Position numbers and translations under genes: made by a program
Notes under the pieces: model-generated
What the model saw: the letters and a program-made list of their open reading frames with translations, nothing else
Told to the model about the DNA's origin: nothing
Databases searched by the model: none
Origin: Chiua virens
Taxonomy: Eukaryota > Basidiomycota > Agaricomycetes > Boletales > Boletaceae
Assembly (NCBI GenBank): GCA_019787685.1
Contig: JAHNUO010000011.1
Location: 558,001-622,000 of the forward strand
DNA: 64,000 nucleotides
Direction of reading: 5' to 3'
Part shown: one piece after another, positions 43,540-54,699 of the stretch
How positions within the stretch are numbered: the first letter of the stretch is position 1
How the letters are laid out: the number at the start of each line of letters is the position of its first letter

Positions 43540-43916
43540 ATATAAACGCCTCATGTCAAGGCTGTCCAAAGGATCATATCCGATTGGCTGCCACAATAAC
43601 ACAGCACCCATCAACACATGCCTCTTATCTTTTCATTTCCCTTATCACTGACTCATCATCGGCAGTGCAAGGCTATGCTCTTATCTATGACTCATACCGA
43701 TTCACACCTTATCATCCAATAGGATACATTATGCTTATCCACGTAGTTCATACTCAGATTAGAACTCCGATATCCATGTAGTATATAAACCCCATGAATG
43801 ACAGCCAGAGGACTCTAACAAAGTTCTCTTGGAGTTTTCGCCTCTCTGCTGGACTGAACCCCCTCTCACTTCATCCACTACACTTTAACAGTCTAGCTTT
43901 GTTCTAGGTTGTTTCA
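43485..43916 (+). repeat. 3' LTR of element 1
   Basis: It is 432 bp, identical to the 5' LTR except T at 43,490. The pol frame ends within it, at 43,539. The TSD copy GGAGT follows at 43,917-43,921. Confidence 0.95.
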
Positions 43917-44103
43917 GGAGTAGCTCAAACCTTTGGAAAGGGCATGTCATTTCTAGATAAGTTCAATATGGATTGATTTAGCCCCTACTGACAAGAAAAC
44001 CTATATTACCCTTTTACATCTTCACAGAAATGGACTCTGGCCCAATGGCTTCTCTGCTCTGGTCTTAGCATGTCTTCCATTGATGCATTCTTGTCATTGC
44101 AGA

Positions 44104-44159
44104 TGGTAAGTTATCATTCAATCTGAGCTCAGATAACTCATCTTTCAATGCACTTCTCA
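44104..44159 (+). other. Spliceosomal intron in Plavaka-type gene
   Basis: The intron has a GTAAGT donor and a CTCAG acceptor and is 56 bp long. Exon text SIDAFLSLQM joins IEALSLSFKTMKDLH, which restores a continuous match to the family. Confidence 0.7.
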
Positions 44160-46116
44160 GATTGAAGCACTGAGCCTCTCATTCAAAACTATGAAAGATT
44201 TACACAATTGTGCCAAGTTGCTACCAAGTGGTCCATGATAGCAGTCCATGAAGATTTAAACAACTCATCCCACAAAGAGTTCTGTATATTTATACTGGTG
44301 TGACCCATTAGATTGTCTTGAATCGATCCTCAGCCATCCATTGTTTGCTGATCAACTGGACTTTGTCCCTTGCCACATTTACACAATCACAGAGAAAGAC
44401 TTTTGTGTATATACTGACTGGATTACCAGCAATGATGCATGGGAAATGCAGGTGTATACTTACTACTATAGTTCACTAAACCACAAGCTCACAGGAAGTA
44501 GTCACAGGTCCCTGCTAGTACAACACTTTTAGGCACCATTCTTTCATCAGACAAAATGAATATAATGGTGCTAAGTGGCAGCCATGTTGCTCACCCACTC
44601 CTCATTGGGTTGGCAAACATCAAGATATTCACAAGGCTTAAGTTATCATCCCATTCCCTCATGCTTACAGTTCTCCTTCCAGTCCTAAAATTCATCCATT
44701 ACAACAAATGTATACATGGCGTCCTTGAGGATTGTCTTCTGCATCAATGTCTCGACATCATACTTTTCCCCCTTACATAAGTGTGCAGCTGAACACAGGG
44801 TTATGTTACCTGATTCTGCAGGCAATATGCAATATTGCTTCATGCCACTGGTCAGCTATATCTGTGATACCCCTGAAGCCACTATGGTTGCTGCAATCAG
44901 TAGCAGGACATTGCCCCTCATGATGGCAATGTACAAGCAGTTTGGCAACTCTTTTTGTCATGAATCATGCACAGGCCAGAACCACATTGGCACAACTTTT
45001 GATTATTAAGTCAAAAGCAGACCCTTTGGATATTAAGGTATTCTTTCATGAGGTGCAGCGGTTTCACCTCAACAGCATTAGTGAACCTTTTTGGATAGAT
45101 TACCTGCTTGTGTGCCCCTCCCATTTCCTTATACCAGAACTCCTCTACCACCTACACAAACTATTCTGGGACCATGACATCAAGTGGTGCATTAATGTGC
45201 TTGGTGTAGATGAAATTATTTACACTTTTCAATCTTGCAGCCTGTAACTGGCTTTTGTCACTACAAGGGTGGCATTACCAAATTGAAACAGGTCACAGGA
45301 TGTGTTTGTTGTGATGTTCAATGTTGTGTCATTCCCTTGATCAGGGGATCAGTGCCCACTGGATTTATCATTGCAATCTATGCTCTCATGGATTTTCAGT
45401 ATCAAGTTCATGTAACAACCTAGAACAAACATGGACTATGAGGGAACTTGCAGGAGGTTATAGTCAGTGTTAAGAGGATGAATGCAAGTGGAATCTGATG
45501 AGTGAGGCAAGAACTATGGAGGAAGACTCAGTCAGAGACTATTGGGAGAAACCCAAAGGTGAACTTTGTTAGCGTTCCCTGGGTGCTGGATTCAAGTCTT
45601 ATAGTGTTCTGATTGGATAATAAGGTAAGAATATGGGATATCAGCATGTATATGAGTCATAGATAAAGACATGAGGAAACAATGCTGTAACAATGCGGTA
45701 TAAGCATGTCATAAGATAAGCACTGCTTTAATAATAGATATAAGTCATATGGAATCATAGATAAGAGATAATATGTGAATACACATGTTGTTGTGCATGG
45801 GTTATGACAGCGTGTAATAACACATGTCTAATGATGGTAATATAAATATCATAATGTGGCAGCCAATGGGGTTAGGTCCTGAGGACAGCCTTGACATGAG
45901 GCAAAGTATGCCATAATAAATAATGAAGTATCTTGTATAATGGGGTAGAGCTTGGGTAGGAAGGCGAAAAGATACTTCATTATTTATTACGGCATACTTT
46001 GCCTCATGTCAAGGCTGTCCTCAGGACCTAACCCCATTGGCTGCCACATTATGATATTTATATCACCATCATTAGACACATGTTATCACATACTGTCATA
46101 ACCCATGCATAACATT

Positions 46117-46820
46117 CATTTGAAGAAATCTGGTATGAAGGCTGTGGTCAGGTCCAGACACCCTATTCTCTCTGCTAGGCATCACAAGGCTCATTTGGAT
46201 TTTGCTTATGCCCACAAGGATTAGACTGTAGAGGACTGGAAAAAGGTAATATGGTCTGATGAGACCAAAATCATTTGCCTAGGGTCAGATGGGTATAAAT
46301 GGGCTTGTAAAAGGTCAGGTGAGGGGCTTAGTGATAGGCTGGTAAATGGGACCCTCAAGTTTGGGGGAGGTTCCTGATGATATAGGGCTGTATGACTTGG
46401 GAAGGTGTTGGATTTGGTTCCAAGATTGATGGTAGGATGAATGGGAACATCTTTCTTCAGATTTTGAAGGATGAGCTGAAGCAAACACTGGAGTATTATG
46501 ATTTCAATCCTCCTGATACCATCTTTCAGCAAGACAATGATCCCAAGCACACCTGCAAGAAGGTCAAGAAATGGCTAGAGGAGCAGGAATTTGATACCAT
46601 GGGTTGGCCTGCACAGTCTCCTGACCTGAACCCTATAGAATGACTTAAAAGGAGGCTTGCAGAGCATGAAAACCCTCCTAATGGGATTCATGAGTTGTGG
46701 GAAAGAGTTCAGATGGAATAGGAGAGGATACCAGTTGAGGAGTGTTAAACATTGACTGAGAGCATGCCTAGGAGGGTTCAGGCAGTGCTTAAAGCAAAAG
46801 GAGGCTATACCAAGTACTAA
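46117..46820 (+). pseudogene. Tc1 transposase, C-terminal catalytic part
   Basis: The frame reads HLKKSGMKAVVRSRHP and WSDETKI (first Asp, about 46,256), FQQDNDPKHTCKKVKKWLEE (second Asp, about 46,531) and PAQSPDLNPIE (Glu, about 46,637-46,639). Thirty-four residues separate the second Asp and the Glu, the DD34E spacing of Tc1. The triad is intact, but the DNA-binding N-terminus is absent and at least four stops occur (for example right after NPIE). It would have been the cut-and-paste enzyme of this family, inserting at TA. Confidence 0.82.
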
Positions 46821-47062
46821 TAATACCCAAATACCCTTGTGATATCAAAAGCTCAAACACCCTTTCCATGACATGGCTATTTCAAATGGTCATATCTTAA
46901 TGGCATGTGAACCAAATCACATGATCTTGGGGGCTGATTTGTTGCTGAGAGTACGTGCTATCCATATCTCAACCAAGGCTAAGCAAGATTCCCACAGTGT
47001 CTGGCAGTGCGCTTTGCGCACTGCAGTTGCAGCTAGAATGGAAAGGGTTTTTGAGGTCACTG
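46117..47062 (+). mobile_element. Tc1/mariner (DD34E) transposon relic
   Basis: The relic lies inside the right arm of the fold-back LTR insertion. Its 3' end, ggtcactg at 47,062 followed by TA, matches the MITE ends at 56,827-57,102, and 46,905-46,945 resembles the loop of that MITE (ccaaatcacatgat, ggctgatttg), so both belong to one family. The 5' end is missing. Confidence 0.75.
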
Positions 47063-47650
47063 TATAACATGCTTATTCTGCATTGTTATAGCATTGTTTC
47101 CTCATGTCTTTATCTATGACTCACATACATGCTGATACCTCATGTATTCTCACCTTATCATCTAATCAGAACACTATTCCTTATCTATGTAATTCATACT
47201 TAGATTAGAACTCCAATGTACTTTTAGTATATAAGACTTGAATCCAGTACCCAGGGAACTCTAACAAAGTTCACCTTTGGGTTTCTCCCAATAGTCTCTG
47301 ACTGAGTCTTCCTCCGTAGTTCTTGCCTCACTTGTCAGACTCCACTTGCATTCATCCTCTTAACACTGACTACAACCTCCCACAAGTTTCCTCATAGTCC
47401 ACATTTGTTCTAGGTTGTTACAGTTCAAGCACATTGCATTGACAATCACGAAATTGGGCACATCTCTTCTGCTTTAAACAACTTTCACATGAACAAGGAT
47501 GTTATCCTTGAGCTCAGGGCTTGCTGTGGACAGAAGAACCCCATCAACAACTGGCACATCCTGAAGCTGGAACTCTTACAGAGTATAGTGCCCAGCATCA
47601 GATATATAGGGGTTCCCCTGCAATGGACCACTGACATAACTGAACACGCC

Positions 47651-48385
47651 TGTTACAATTTCTTTCTTTCGCTTCACTTGTACCTCTTCACTACACTCGA
47701 TACCTAGGTATCATCGTATGTTCATCCATACTCGTTTCTCTTTAACCTTTGTAACTCCGCACCAGCCTTACCCGGATGCTTACATTCTTCTTTTCTCATC
47801 ATCATCTGATGGCATCGCTCTTAGTCATTTCATTCTCGTCATCTTCTGATGGCTTCGCATTTGTCATTTCATCTTCGTCATCGTCCATTGCTGTCATATC
47901 ATACGATTCCTCTTTTGGTTATCATGCACTTCCTTTTTGGCCTTTTGCCCTTTCGCTCTTCTGGCCTACCTCTTTTAGTTACTTGGTCCATGCACGATTC
48001 TGGTAGTATAAATACCTTGCAGCGATACTCCTGTACTCTAGTCTTGATCTCCGCAATCTAGCTGAGTATCCCTGCTCCACTTGGACCTCTCCTTGTGACC
48101 ACTCGACCAGGGACTTCTCTCATTGTCCCTTGACCCAACACCTCGGACTCATCGTAGTCAAACCTCGACCCTTGAACCGTCCATTGGGTATAGATTCCCA
48201 ACCGGACAACTCTCAGCAATGCCTGAGTTTTCACTCGTCTCTCTGGTAGCAATCCGCTGACCAGAAACCCTCGTTTGACTCTTCAGCGCATCACGTATCA
48301 AGTGGTGGTTGTTTGAGTTATCGCAGCCACTTGGTACTTGGCGCTTTTGTGGCTACGCTAGGTCTTACCCAGAGCTATCGTAACA
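47651..48385 (+). repeat. 5' LTR of element 2
   Basis: It is 735 bp, beginning TGTTACAATTTC and ending AGCTATCGTAACA, with a TATA box at 48,007-48,014. The inner GATGGC/TCATTTC-type text at 47,770-47,880 is internally repetitive. Confidence 0.93.
48007..48050 (+). promoter_or_regulatory. LTR promoter and self-primer region of element 2
   Basis: TATAAATA at 48,007-48,014 is followed by TAGTCTTGATCT at 48,039-48,050. The latter is the exact reverse complement of 48,388-48,399, just after the LTR. By analogy with Tf1/sushi elements the RNA should start near 48,039. Confidence 0.65.
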
Positions 48386-48387
48386 TA

Positions 48388-48399
48388 AGATCAAGACTA
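48388..48399 (+). other. Primer binding site of element 2, self-priming type
   Basis: AGATCAAGACTA starts after a two-base spacer from the LTR end and is complementary over 12 bases to 48,039-48,050. Confidence 0.65.
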
Positions 48400-48481
48400 C
48401 CAATACAGCCTGTCCTCGTGCAGCTAGCTGCCCACCATTGCAGGACGACCTCCCACCTGTCCACTCTTGAACCCTAGTTAG

Positions 48482-49737
48482 AGTCTTCAGACATCTAACA
48501 CTCCTTCGTCCGATCTATCTGACGAAAACCCTGAACCCTCAACCCCACTTTCTGAACCTCAGGAAGTAGACTTCGACATCAACGTCAAACACCTTGACTC
48601 GGAGGATGAAACACAGCGACTAGCTGAACGTCTTCATCAATCACTCGACCTCCCCGCACTTACCACCTTTGCGTCCCCTACAACCCCACGAAGGCCGAAC
48701 CCCGGACCACCGTCTATCCGGAACCCAAACCCATCCATTGTTACCCCGCCAATATGACTACCACCGCCCACCACCTCGACAACCAACATGTCTAACAAGG
48801 CAGTTGAACTCCATCTCGGAAAACCCACACCCTTCAATGGGTCCTACGACCGCACCATACCCTGGCTCAATGATGTCGCCACCTACCTCTTCGTTAACGA
48901 AGATGTCTACAACACCGAAAACAAGCAAGTTGCATTTGCACTCTCTTTCATGACCGAAGGATCTGCTCAGACTTGGGCTGACACGTTCCACGCCAAGTCT
49001 ATCACCACCAAGTCCTTTGGAACCTGGACCGACTGGCAGACGGAGTTCTGAAAGGACTTTGAACACCACGACACCAAGGGTGACACCATCGCCTGGCTCT
49101 CCACCACTCCTTCCACCAAGAACTAGGACGTACCCTCATACATCTCCTCCTTCCGCAACAAAGTCACTATCGCTGGACTCACCGGCTCCGACTCCATCCT
49201 CATCAACTTCTTCGCGGCCGGCCTCCCACCTTTCCTCATGCAGCACATCCAAGGAATGGATACGGTCCCTACCACGATCGACAAGTGGTATACCCAAGCC
49301 ATCCACTTCAAAACCCAATGGGAACGCACCGATGAGATCGCCCGCCAGAACAAGAAACCCGCCACTGCTGTACCGATGAGATCGCCCGCCGGAACAAGAA
49401 ACCCGCCACTGCTGTCGTCTTCCACAACAATCCCCCTCGCAAGAAGGAGCGAGACCCTGATGCTATGGATGTAGACGCCATCTACGTTCCCAAGCTTACC
49501 GAGGCAGAGCATAAGCGATGCTTTGAACAAAAACTTTGCTTCCGCTGTCGCAAACCCGGACATCAAATGTCCGCCTGCACAGCATTCCAAACAAGAAACC
49601 CTACCGCATCCTCCTCCAAGAAGGTCAGGAAAGCAGCTCCGAAATCTGACCCCGTCCCCACCTTAGTAGAAGTAGAGGAGGATGACGAGGACATTATGAA
49701 CGTCAACAAGGTGACCACTCTGGTCACGGGTTTTTAA
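48482..49737 (+). pseudogene. gag: Element 2 Gag, broken
   Basis: A frame without an ATG opens at 48,482 (LSDENPEPSTPLSEPQEVDF; LDSEDETQRLAERLHQSLDL), meets a TGA at 48,755 and continues in the same frame to the ATG at 48,788 (MSNKAVELHLGKPTPFNGSY). The Gag core (TPFNGSYDRTIPWLNDVATY) is cut by TGA at 49,049, continues past it (YISSFRNKVTIAGLTG), and is shifted by a 44-bp tandem duplication at 49,328-49,415. The last part in another frame holds the CCHC knuckle CFRCRKPGHQMSAC (about 49,540) and an acidic tail to 49,737. Confidence 0.8.
49328..49415. repeat. 44-bp tandem duplication in element 2 gag
   Basis: Units 49,328-49,371 and 49,372-49,415 both start accgatgagatcgcccgcc and differ at one base. 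Since 44 is not a multiple of three, it shifts the gag frame. Confidence 0.9.
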
Positions 49738-49784
49738 GGAGGAAGACCGATTCGACGCCAGTATCTTCCCATTCTCGTACCCAT

Positions 49785-50750
49785 GTGCTTGTAGCTGAGC
49801 TTTCGTCCCAATCTATGCAAATCCCTGTTAGATTGAACGTTACCGCTACCTCACAAGACATCGACACCCACGCCCTCATTGACTCTGGGGCCGGGATCAA
49901 TTGCATCGACTGGCATTTCGTCCAGAAACACAAGTTCCCGAAGGATCGCCTTCTAAAACCTATCCCAGCTAGGAATGTCGATTCTACCGCAAAAAAGAAC
50001 GGTGATATCAAATTCACCACTACCCTTCAGATCGCTCTTGGCGGAGTACTCCAACGTATCAAGTTCCACATCATCCACTGTGGTTCTGAAAACATCATCT
50101 TAGGACTTCCCTGGCTTAAAGCGACCAATCCGATCATCAATTGGGTTGCCAAAACCATCACTGTATCCGCTCCTGAACCAGACCTTCCTCCCATCACCAC
50201 CGACGAACCCAAACACTATGCCAAACTCGCTCATCCTCCCCCTATCCGTCCCATCCGCCACCTCAATGTCGATCCCATCTGGGATGGCAAACTCTATGAC
50301 TACCTTGGCACAGAAACTGGGCACCGTTTTACGACCCAATCTGTGCAACACTCTGTCAACCGCGTTATGCGTGCAGGACAACGCTTTGTTCGGACTACTC
50401 AACCCGAGAAGCTCACCAATGCTACTGCCCTCACAGCTGCAGCAAAGAAAGCCAAAGTCACCCTCCCTTCGGAATATTCAGAATTCGAATCCGTATTTGC
50501 AAAGGAACCCTTCAATCAGATGCCCCCCTCTAGGTCTTGTGACCACGAAATCCATCTGAAGGACACCTTTCAACCAAAGGTCAGAAAGGTCTACCCCTTG
50601 TCTCCTGACGAGCACAAGGCCACCAATGACTTCATCGATGAACACCTCGCCAACGGCAAGATCCATCCCTCAAACTCCCCCCAAGCCTTCCCTTTCTTCT
50701 TCATCAAAAAGAAAGATGGTAAACTTCGTCCATTACCGCTACGTCAATGA
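49785..50750 (+). pseudogene. pol: Element 2 protease and start of RT
   Basis: It carries the aspartic protease active site (HALIDSGAGINCID, Asp at 49,881-49,883) and the downstream ENIILGLPWLKATNPIINW, then a linker and the beginning of RT (CDHEIHLKDTF; FFFIKKKDGKLRP). At about 50,736 roughly eight bases are missing compared with the expected text before YRYVNEH, which shifts the frame and ends the ORF at 50,750. Confidence 0.85.
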
Positions 50751-51822
50751 ACACACTGTTTGGGATACCCACCCCCTTCCTCTTATCTCTGACCTTGTTG
50801 ACAAACTGAAAGACACCAAACTGTTCACAAAGTTCAACGTCCAATGGGGATACAACAATGTCCGTATCAAGGATGGACACCAATGGAAAGCTGCGTTTAT
50901 TACTCATCGCGGTCTCTTCGAACCCATGGTTATGTTCTTCGGACTAACCAACTCACCCGCGACGTTCCAACGTTTCATGAACGATTCCTTTCGCGACATG
51001 ATTGCTGAGGGATGGCTTGTCATTTACATGGATGAACTCCTCATCTTCTCTGAAGATGAAGCAACCCACACCAAACGCACCAAGTGCATTCTCGCTCACA
51101 TGAAGGAACTCGACCTTCACTTGAAACTTGAGAAATGCCACTTCGCCACCACCGAAGTAGAATACCTCGGCATGATCGCCCGACCAGGTGAACTCACCAT
51201 GGACCCCATCAAGGTTGCTGGCATCGCAGACTGGCCAACACCTACTAAACTCAGGGATGTCAGATCGTTCATGGGTTTTGCCAACTTCTATCGTCGGTTT
51301 ATCCCTGACTACTCGACCATCGCCCGACCCCTCGTTGACCTTGCCAAAAAGGACACTCCTTGGACTTGGGGACCTCCCCAAGTCAATGCCTTTGAATGCC
51401 TCAAAAGGGCCTTTACCACGGATCCGGTACTCCGGTTCCCCGACTCGTCCAGACCCTTTGCCATCGCTACAGACACATCTAAATACACAACCGGTGGTGT
51501 CCTCCTCCAGACCAATACCAATGGCGACTGGAAACTGTGCTCCTACCTTTCACAGTCATTCAACGCTGCTGAAAGAAACTACGACATCTATGACCGAGAA
51601 CTCCTTGCGGTCATTTGCTCCCTAAAAGCTTGGTGCCACCATCTACGAGGCAGTGCACACCCAGTCACAGTCTTTTCTGACCACAAGAACTTGACGTATT
51701 TCCGTCAACCTCAAAATCTAAACCGACGACAAGCTCATTGGCTCCTTGATCTCGCTGACTTTGACCTCACCTTTTCCCATGTCCCAGGAAAACTCCTCGA
51801 TGGCCCCGATGTGCTCTCCTGA
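50722..51822 (+). pseudogene. pol: Element 2 RT and RNase H, catalytic residues mutated
   Basis: The frame resumes with HYRYVNEHTVWDTHPLPLIS. The first RT Asp is replaced by Asn (KFNVQWGYNN, AAC at 50,836-50,838), and the YxDD box reads YMDE (51,025-51,036), so two catalytic positions are lost. RT thumb and connection follow (YLGMIARPGELTMDP; FANFYRRFIPDYSTIARPL), then RNase H (FAIATDTSKYTTGGVLLQ; YDRELLAVICSLKAW; FSDHKNLTYF). The frame ends at a TGA (51,820-51,822), which by comparison should encode Arg after GPDVLS. Confidence 0.88.
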
Positions 51823-53250
51823 TGCCCAGACCATATCTCCTCTGACTCAGACAATGAGAACGTCACTCTCCTCCCCGATGACGTCTTTGTCAACCTGCTC
51901 ACATTGGACCTACAATCTCTGATAGCCAAATCCTCAGTCGATGACCCTTTGGTCTTAGACACCCTCAATGCCCTTGATGGCGGCCTCCCATCATCTTTCC
52001 GTGCCCGTCTCTCTGATTGGAAATATGACGCCGGCGTTTTGACCTATCAAGGTCGTGTCTATGTCCCTCCGGACCTCAACCTCCAACAACAAATAGTTGC
52101 TCAGCACCATGATTCCCACTCCGCTGGTCATCCCGACTTCCTGAAGACTCGCCAGCTCGTCACCGCCGAATTCTGGTGGCCTGGGCTCGCCTCCTTTGTC
52201 TGCTCCTACATCTCCGGTTGTGCCGCATGTCAGCAGCACAAGGTCAACACTCACCCGACCACCCCCCCACTGTCCCTGATCCCCTCCACTTGCTCTCGCC
52301 CCTTCCAGAACGTATCCGTGGATCTTATCACAGATCTTCCCACCTCCACGGAGGGCTACGATTCCCTTATGGTCGTGGTCGACCATGGCCTTACAAAGGG
52401 GGTAATTCTTTGCCCCACAGTAAAAACTGCCGACTCAGCAGGCATAGCCTGTCTTTTTTTCCACAAAGTCTACACCCGATTTGGCCTTTACGACAAAATC
52501 ATCTCCGACCGAGGCCCGCAGTTCGCCTCTGCATTTGCAAAGGAGCTCTCCTGGCTTATTGGATACTGCCTCTCCCTTTCTACCGCCTACCATCCCCAAT
52601 CGGATGGTGAAACGGAACGAGTCAACCAAGAAGTCGAGACCTATCTCCACATGTATTGCCAGAACAATCTGGAGAAATGGGCTGACTTACTCCCTATGGC
52701 CGAATTCATGCACAACCACCGCCCTCACTCCGTTGCCGGCAAGTCGCTGTTCTTCTTGATGATGGGATACAAACCCCATCCCCTGCCCGCTATCATTGCG
52801 GATACCAAACTCCCCGCTGTAGAAGAATGCCTCCAAATCCTCTCCACAGCCCATGACGAAGCCCTTGCCACCCATGAACTCGCTTGCCAGGCTATGAAAG
52901 CTCAATCCTTCTGCAAATTCAAACCATTTGCCAAAGGAGACCAAGTATGGCTAGAAGCCCACAACCTGAAACGGGAACTCATATCCCTGAAACTCGCATC
53001 TCGCCAAGAAGGACCTTTTTCCATCATGGAAGTCCTTTCTCCACTCATCTACCAACTCCGCCTTCCCAAGACCTGGAAAATACATCCAGTCTTCCACACT
53101 TCTCTGTTATCGCCCTATCGCGAAACAGAAACCTACGGCCTGAACTTCCCGAAACCACCACCTGACCTTATCGCTGGGGAAGAGGAATACAAAATCAAGT
53201 GGATCTTGCGCCACACGCAGAATCTGCGTAACCGCAAATTCCTGATCTGA
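51823..53250 (+). pseudogene. pol: Element 2 integrase
   Basis: In the same frame as RT after the TGA. Zinc-binding HHCC is present (HHDSHSAGHPDFLKTRQL; CAACQQHK), as is the DDE core (VSVDLITDLP; IISDRGPQFAS; DGETERVNQEVE). The C-terminal part includes AKGDQVWLEAHNLKRE and WKIHPVFHTSLLSPYRE. The catalytic residues look intact. The frame is stopped by TGA at 53,248-53,250, immediately before the WKGY of the chromodomain. Confidence 0.9.
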
Positions 53251-54657
53251 TGGAAAGGGTACTCCGCCGCTGATGACTCATGGGAACCCGAATCCAATCT
53301 CGGGAATGCCAAGGACACAGTCGATGCTTATAAGCAGACTCATCCCAAAGACTTTCCCTCCATCTGCTCCCTCACCACTCAACCACCTCCACAACCACCT
53401 CGCTCACCACTCAGACCTTCCCTACCCATATCCGTCAAAGCGATAATGACCTACCGCTCCTGCTCTACCCCCAACTTCGAAAACGAAATTATCCACTCCG
53501 TCCCCATCTTTACCCCAACCGCGTCCATTCCCTACTTGCCTCTCCCACCACCGGCTACACCTGCCTCCAATGTCTTCACCCTCTCAACCGAATCTTCCCT
53601 CACAGAGTCCACCTGACCCCCTTCTCCTGCTGTTTCAGCAGTTGCCTCCACAGGATGGGGAGCTCCTTCTCAATGGCCTGTTCCTTCTGAGCGCCCTAGT
53701 CGTGTTCGTTCTCCTCTCCAGGCAGTAGACCTCCCTTATCATTCTCACACTATCCGTTCCTCCTCTTCATCCCCCGAGTACTTTTGCCGCATGTGCGAAC
53801 TCATCCTAGATCCCGTGATGGCTTTCCCCATCGAGCACTACCTCGACTTGAACTCCCTGCTCAACGCTCTCTACCTGGCGTATCTCCAATGCGAGTGCCT
53901 CACCTTCGTCCAATCCGACCTACTTGGCCGTGATTGTCACTCCCACCTCCTCTCTGCGGTCACCGGTCAGATCCACGACCAAATCCATGCCTATATCGAG
54001 CACACCCTCCATCAGATGCAGATGGGAGAATTCCTGGAAGATCTCCACTGCTACCAAGCGGACCTATCCCACCGAATGGCTCCTCCCTCTCATCCGTCCT
54101 CTACCCCATCTGCCTCTTCCGCTCCCTTCACCAAGGAAGAGATGCTCACTTGTAACTGTGCTGAGGCCGAACTGATGTTTCGGACCGGTCAGGTATCCCT
54201 CCCCGACGATCACCCCAGATGGCACGAAGCATGCTTTGAATGCCGGAAGCTCAGCCACGTCCGCATCAAGTGCCCCATGTACCAATGCCCAGTCTGTCTC
54301 ACTTGGGCCCCTGGTCACATCCAATCCTGCTGCCCTGGACAACCTCCTCAGGTACGCGCTCACATCCCCCTTGCCAACCAGCTTACTCCCATGGCCGCTG
54401 GAAACACCTGGACCAGACACTCGCCCTGCCCCACCATCCCTTCCACGTCGTCCTCTTCGACAAACTTATCGTCTTCGTCGCGCCGCAATGGCCACTCCGT
54501 ACTCCCTGTACCCCCACCTCAACGAGCCCGCCGCCATGCGCGACAATGTTCCGCGTCTCCTGATCAACACTCGGTCTCCCCATGTGATGACCCCATCGAC
54601 GACGAGGGATATGCCAATATCACCAGCAGTCCTGTCCGTGATGCATTCAATTTCTAG
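53251..54657 (+). pseudogene. Element 2 chromodomain and Cys-rich C-terminal extension of Pol
   Basis: Still in the RT/integrase frame, WKGYSAADDSWEPESNLGNA completes a chromodomain (53,190-53,340). After a Ser/Pro-rich linker and a TGA at 53,614-53,616 the frame stays open to 54,657: helical text (FPIEHYLDLNSLLNALYLAY; EFLEDLHCYQADLSHRM) and a double Cys cluster (HEACFECRKLSHVRIKCP; CPVCLTWAPGHIQSCCP, about 54,228-54,334), then a Ser/Arg tail. It reads as one extension of about 440 residues beyond the chromodomain, or as a separate ORF from the ATG at 53,791. The first Cys cluster is CCHC-like and could bind nucleic acid. Role unknown. Confidence 0.7.
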
Positions 54658-54699
54658 TGATGATCTTCGCTTGGTGCTTTGATCGTACTCCAGGGGTAA

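Larger units (their letters stand above)
36413..43916 (+). mobile_element. Young Ty3/gypsy chromovirus (element 1), TSD GGAGT
   Basis: Two 432-bp LTRs (36,413-36,844 and 43,485-43,916) differ at one position only by eye: C at 36,418 against T at 43,490, a CpG to TpG change. GGAGT flanks the element at 36,408-36,412 and 43,917-43,921. Order inside: two upstream frames, Gag, a 600-bp spacer, then protease, RT, RNase H, integrase and a C-terminal chromodomain. A purine tract (AGAAGGGGGATAG) precedes the 3' LTR. The insertion cut codons in the first exon of the Plavaka-type gene. With almost identical LTRs it is the most recent event in the window. Confidence 0.95.
45411..47422. mobile_element. 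Fold-back double-LTR insertion, TSD GTTCA, containing Tc1 relic
   Basis: The left end TGTAACAACCTAG (45,411) and right end CTAGGTTGTTACA (47,422) are inverted copies of an LTR 3' end related to element 1. GTTCA lies at 45,406-45,410 and 47,423-47,427. The left LTR runs leftward (minus) from about 45,955 to 45,411; the right LTR runs rightward from about 45,970 and is interrupted by a Tc1 relic before finishing at 47,066-47,422. The arms 45,790-45,940 and 45,970-46,110 form a long near-perfect hairpin. Both outer ends are thus LTR 3' (U5) ends, joined head to head without internal sequence. Confidence 0.8.

Noticed and set aside
47776..48061. Open frames in the element 2 LTR and its copy at 54,825-55,110
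   Set aside because: LTR sequence rich in TC and TTC; no conserved domain, and frames differ in length between copies.
53791..54657. Reading the Cys-rich frame of element 2 as an env-like protein
   Set aside because: No signal peptide or membrane segment; it has zinc-knuckle-like clusters and is in frame with integrase, so a Pol extension is the better reading.
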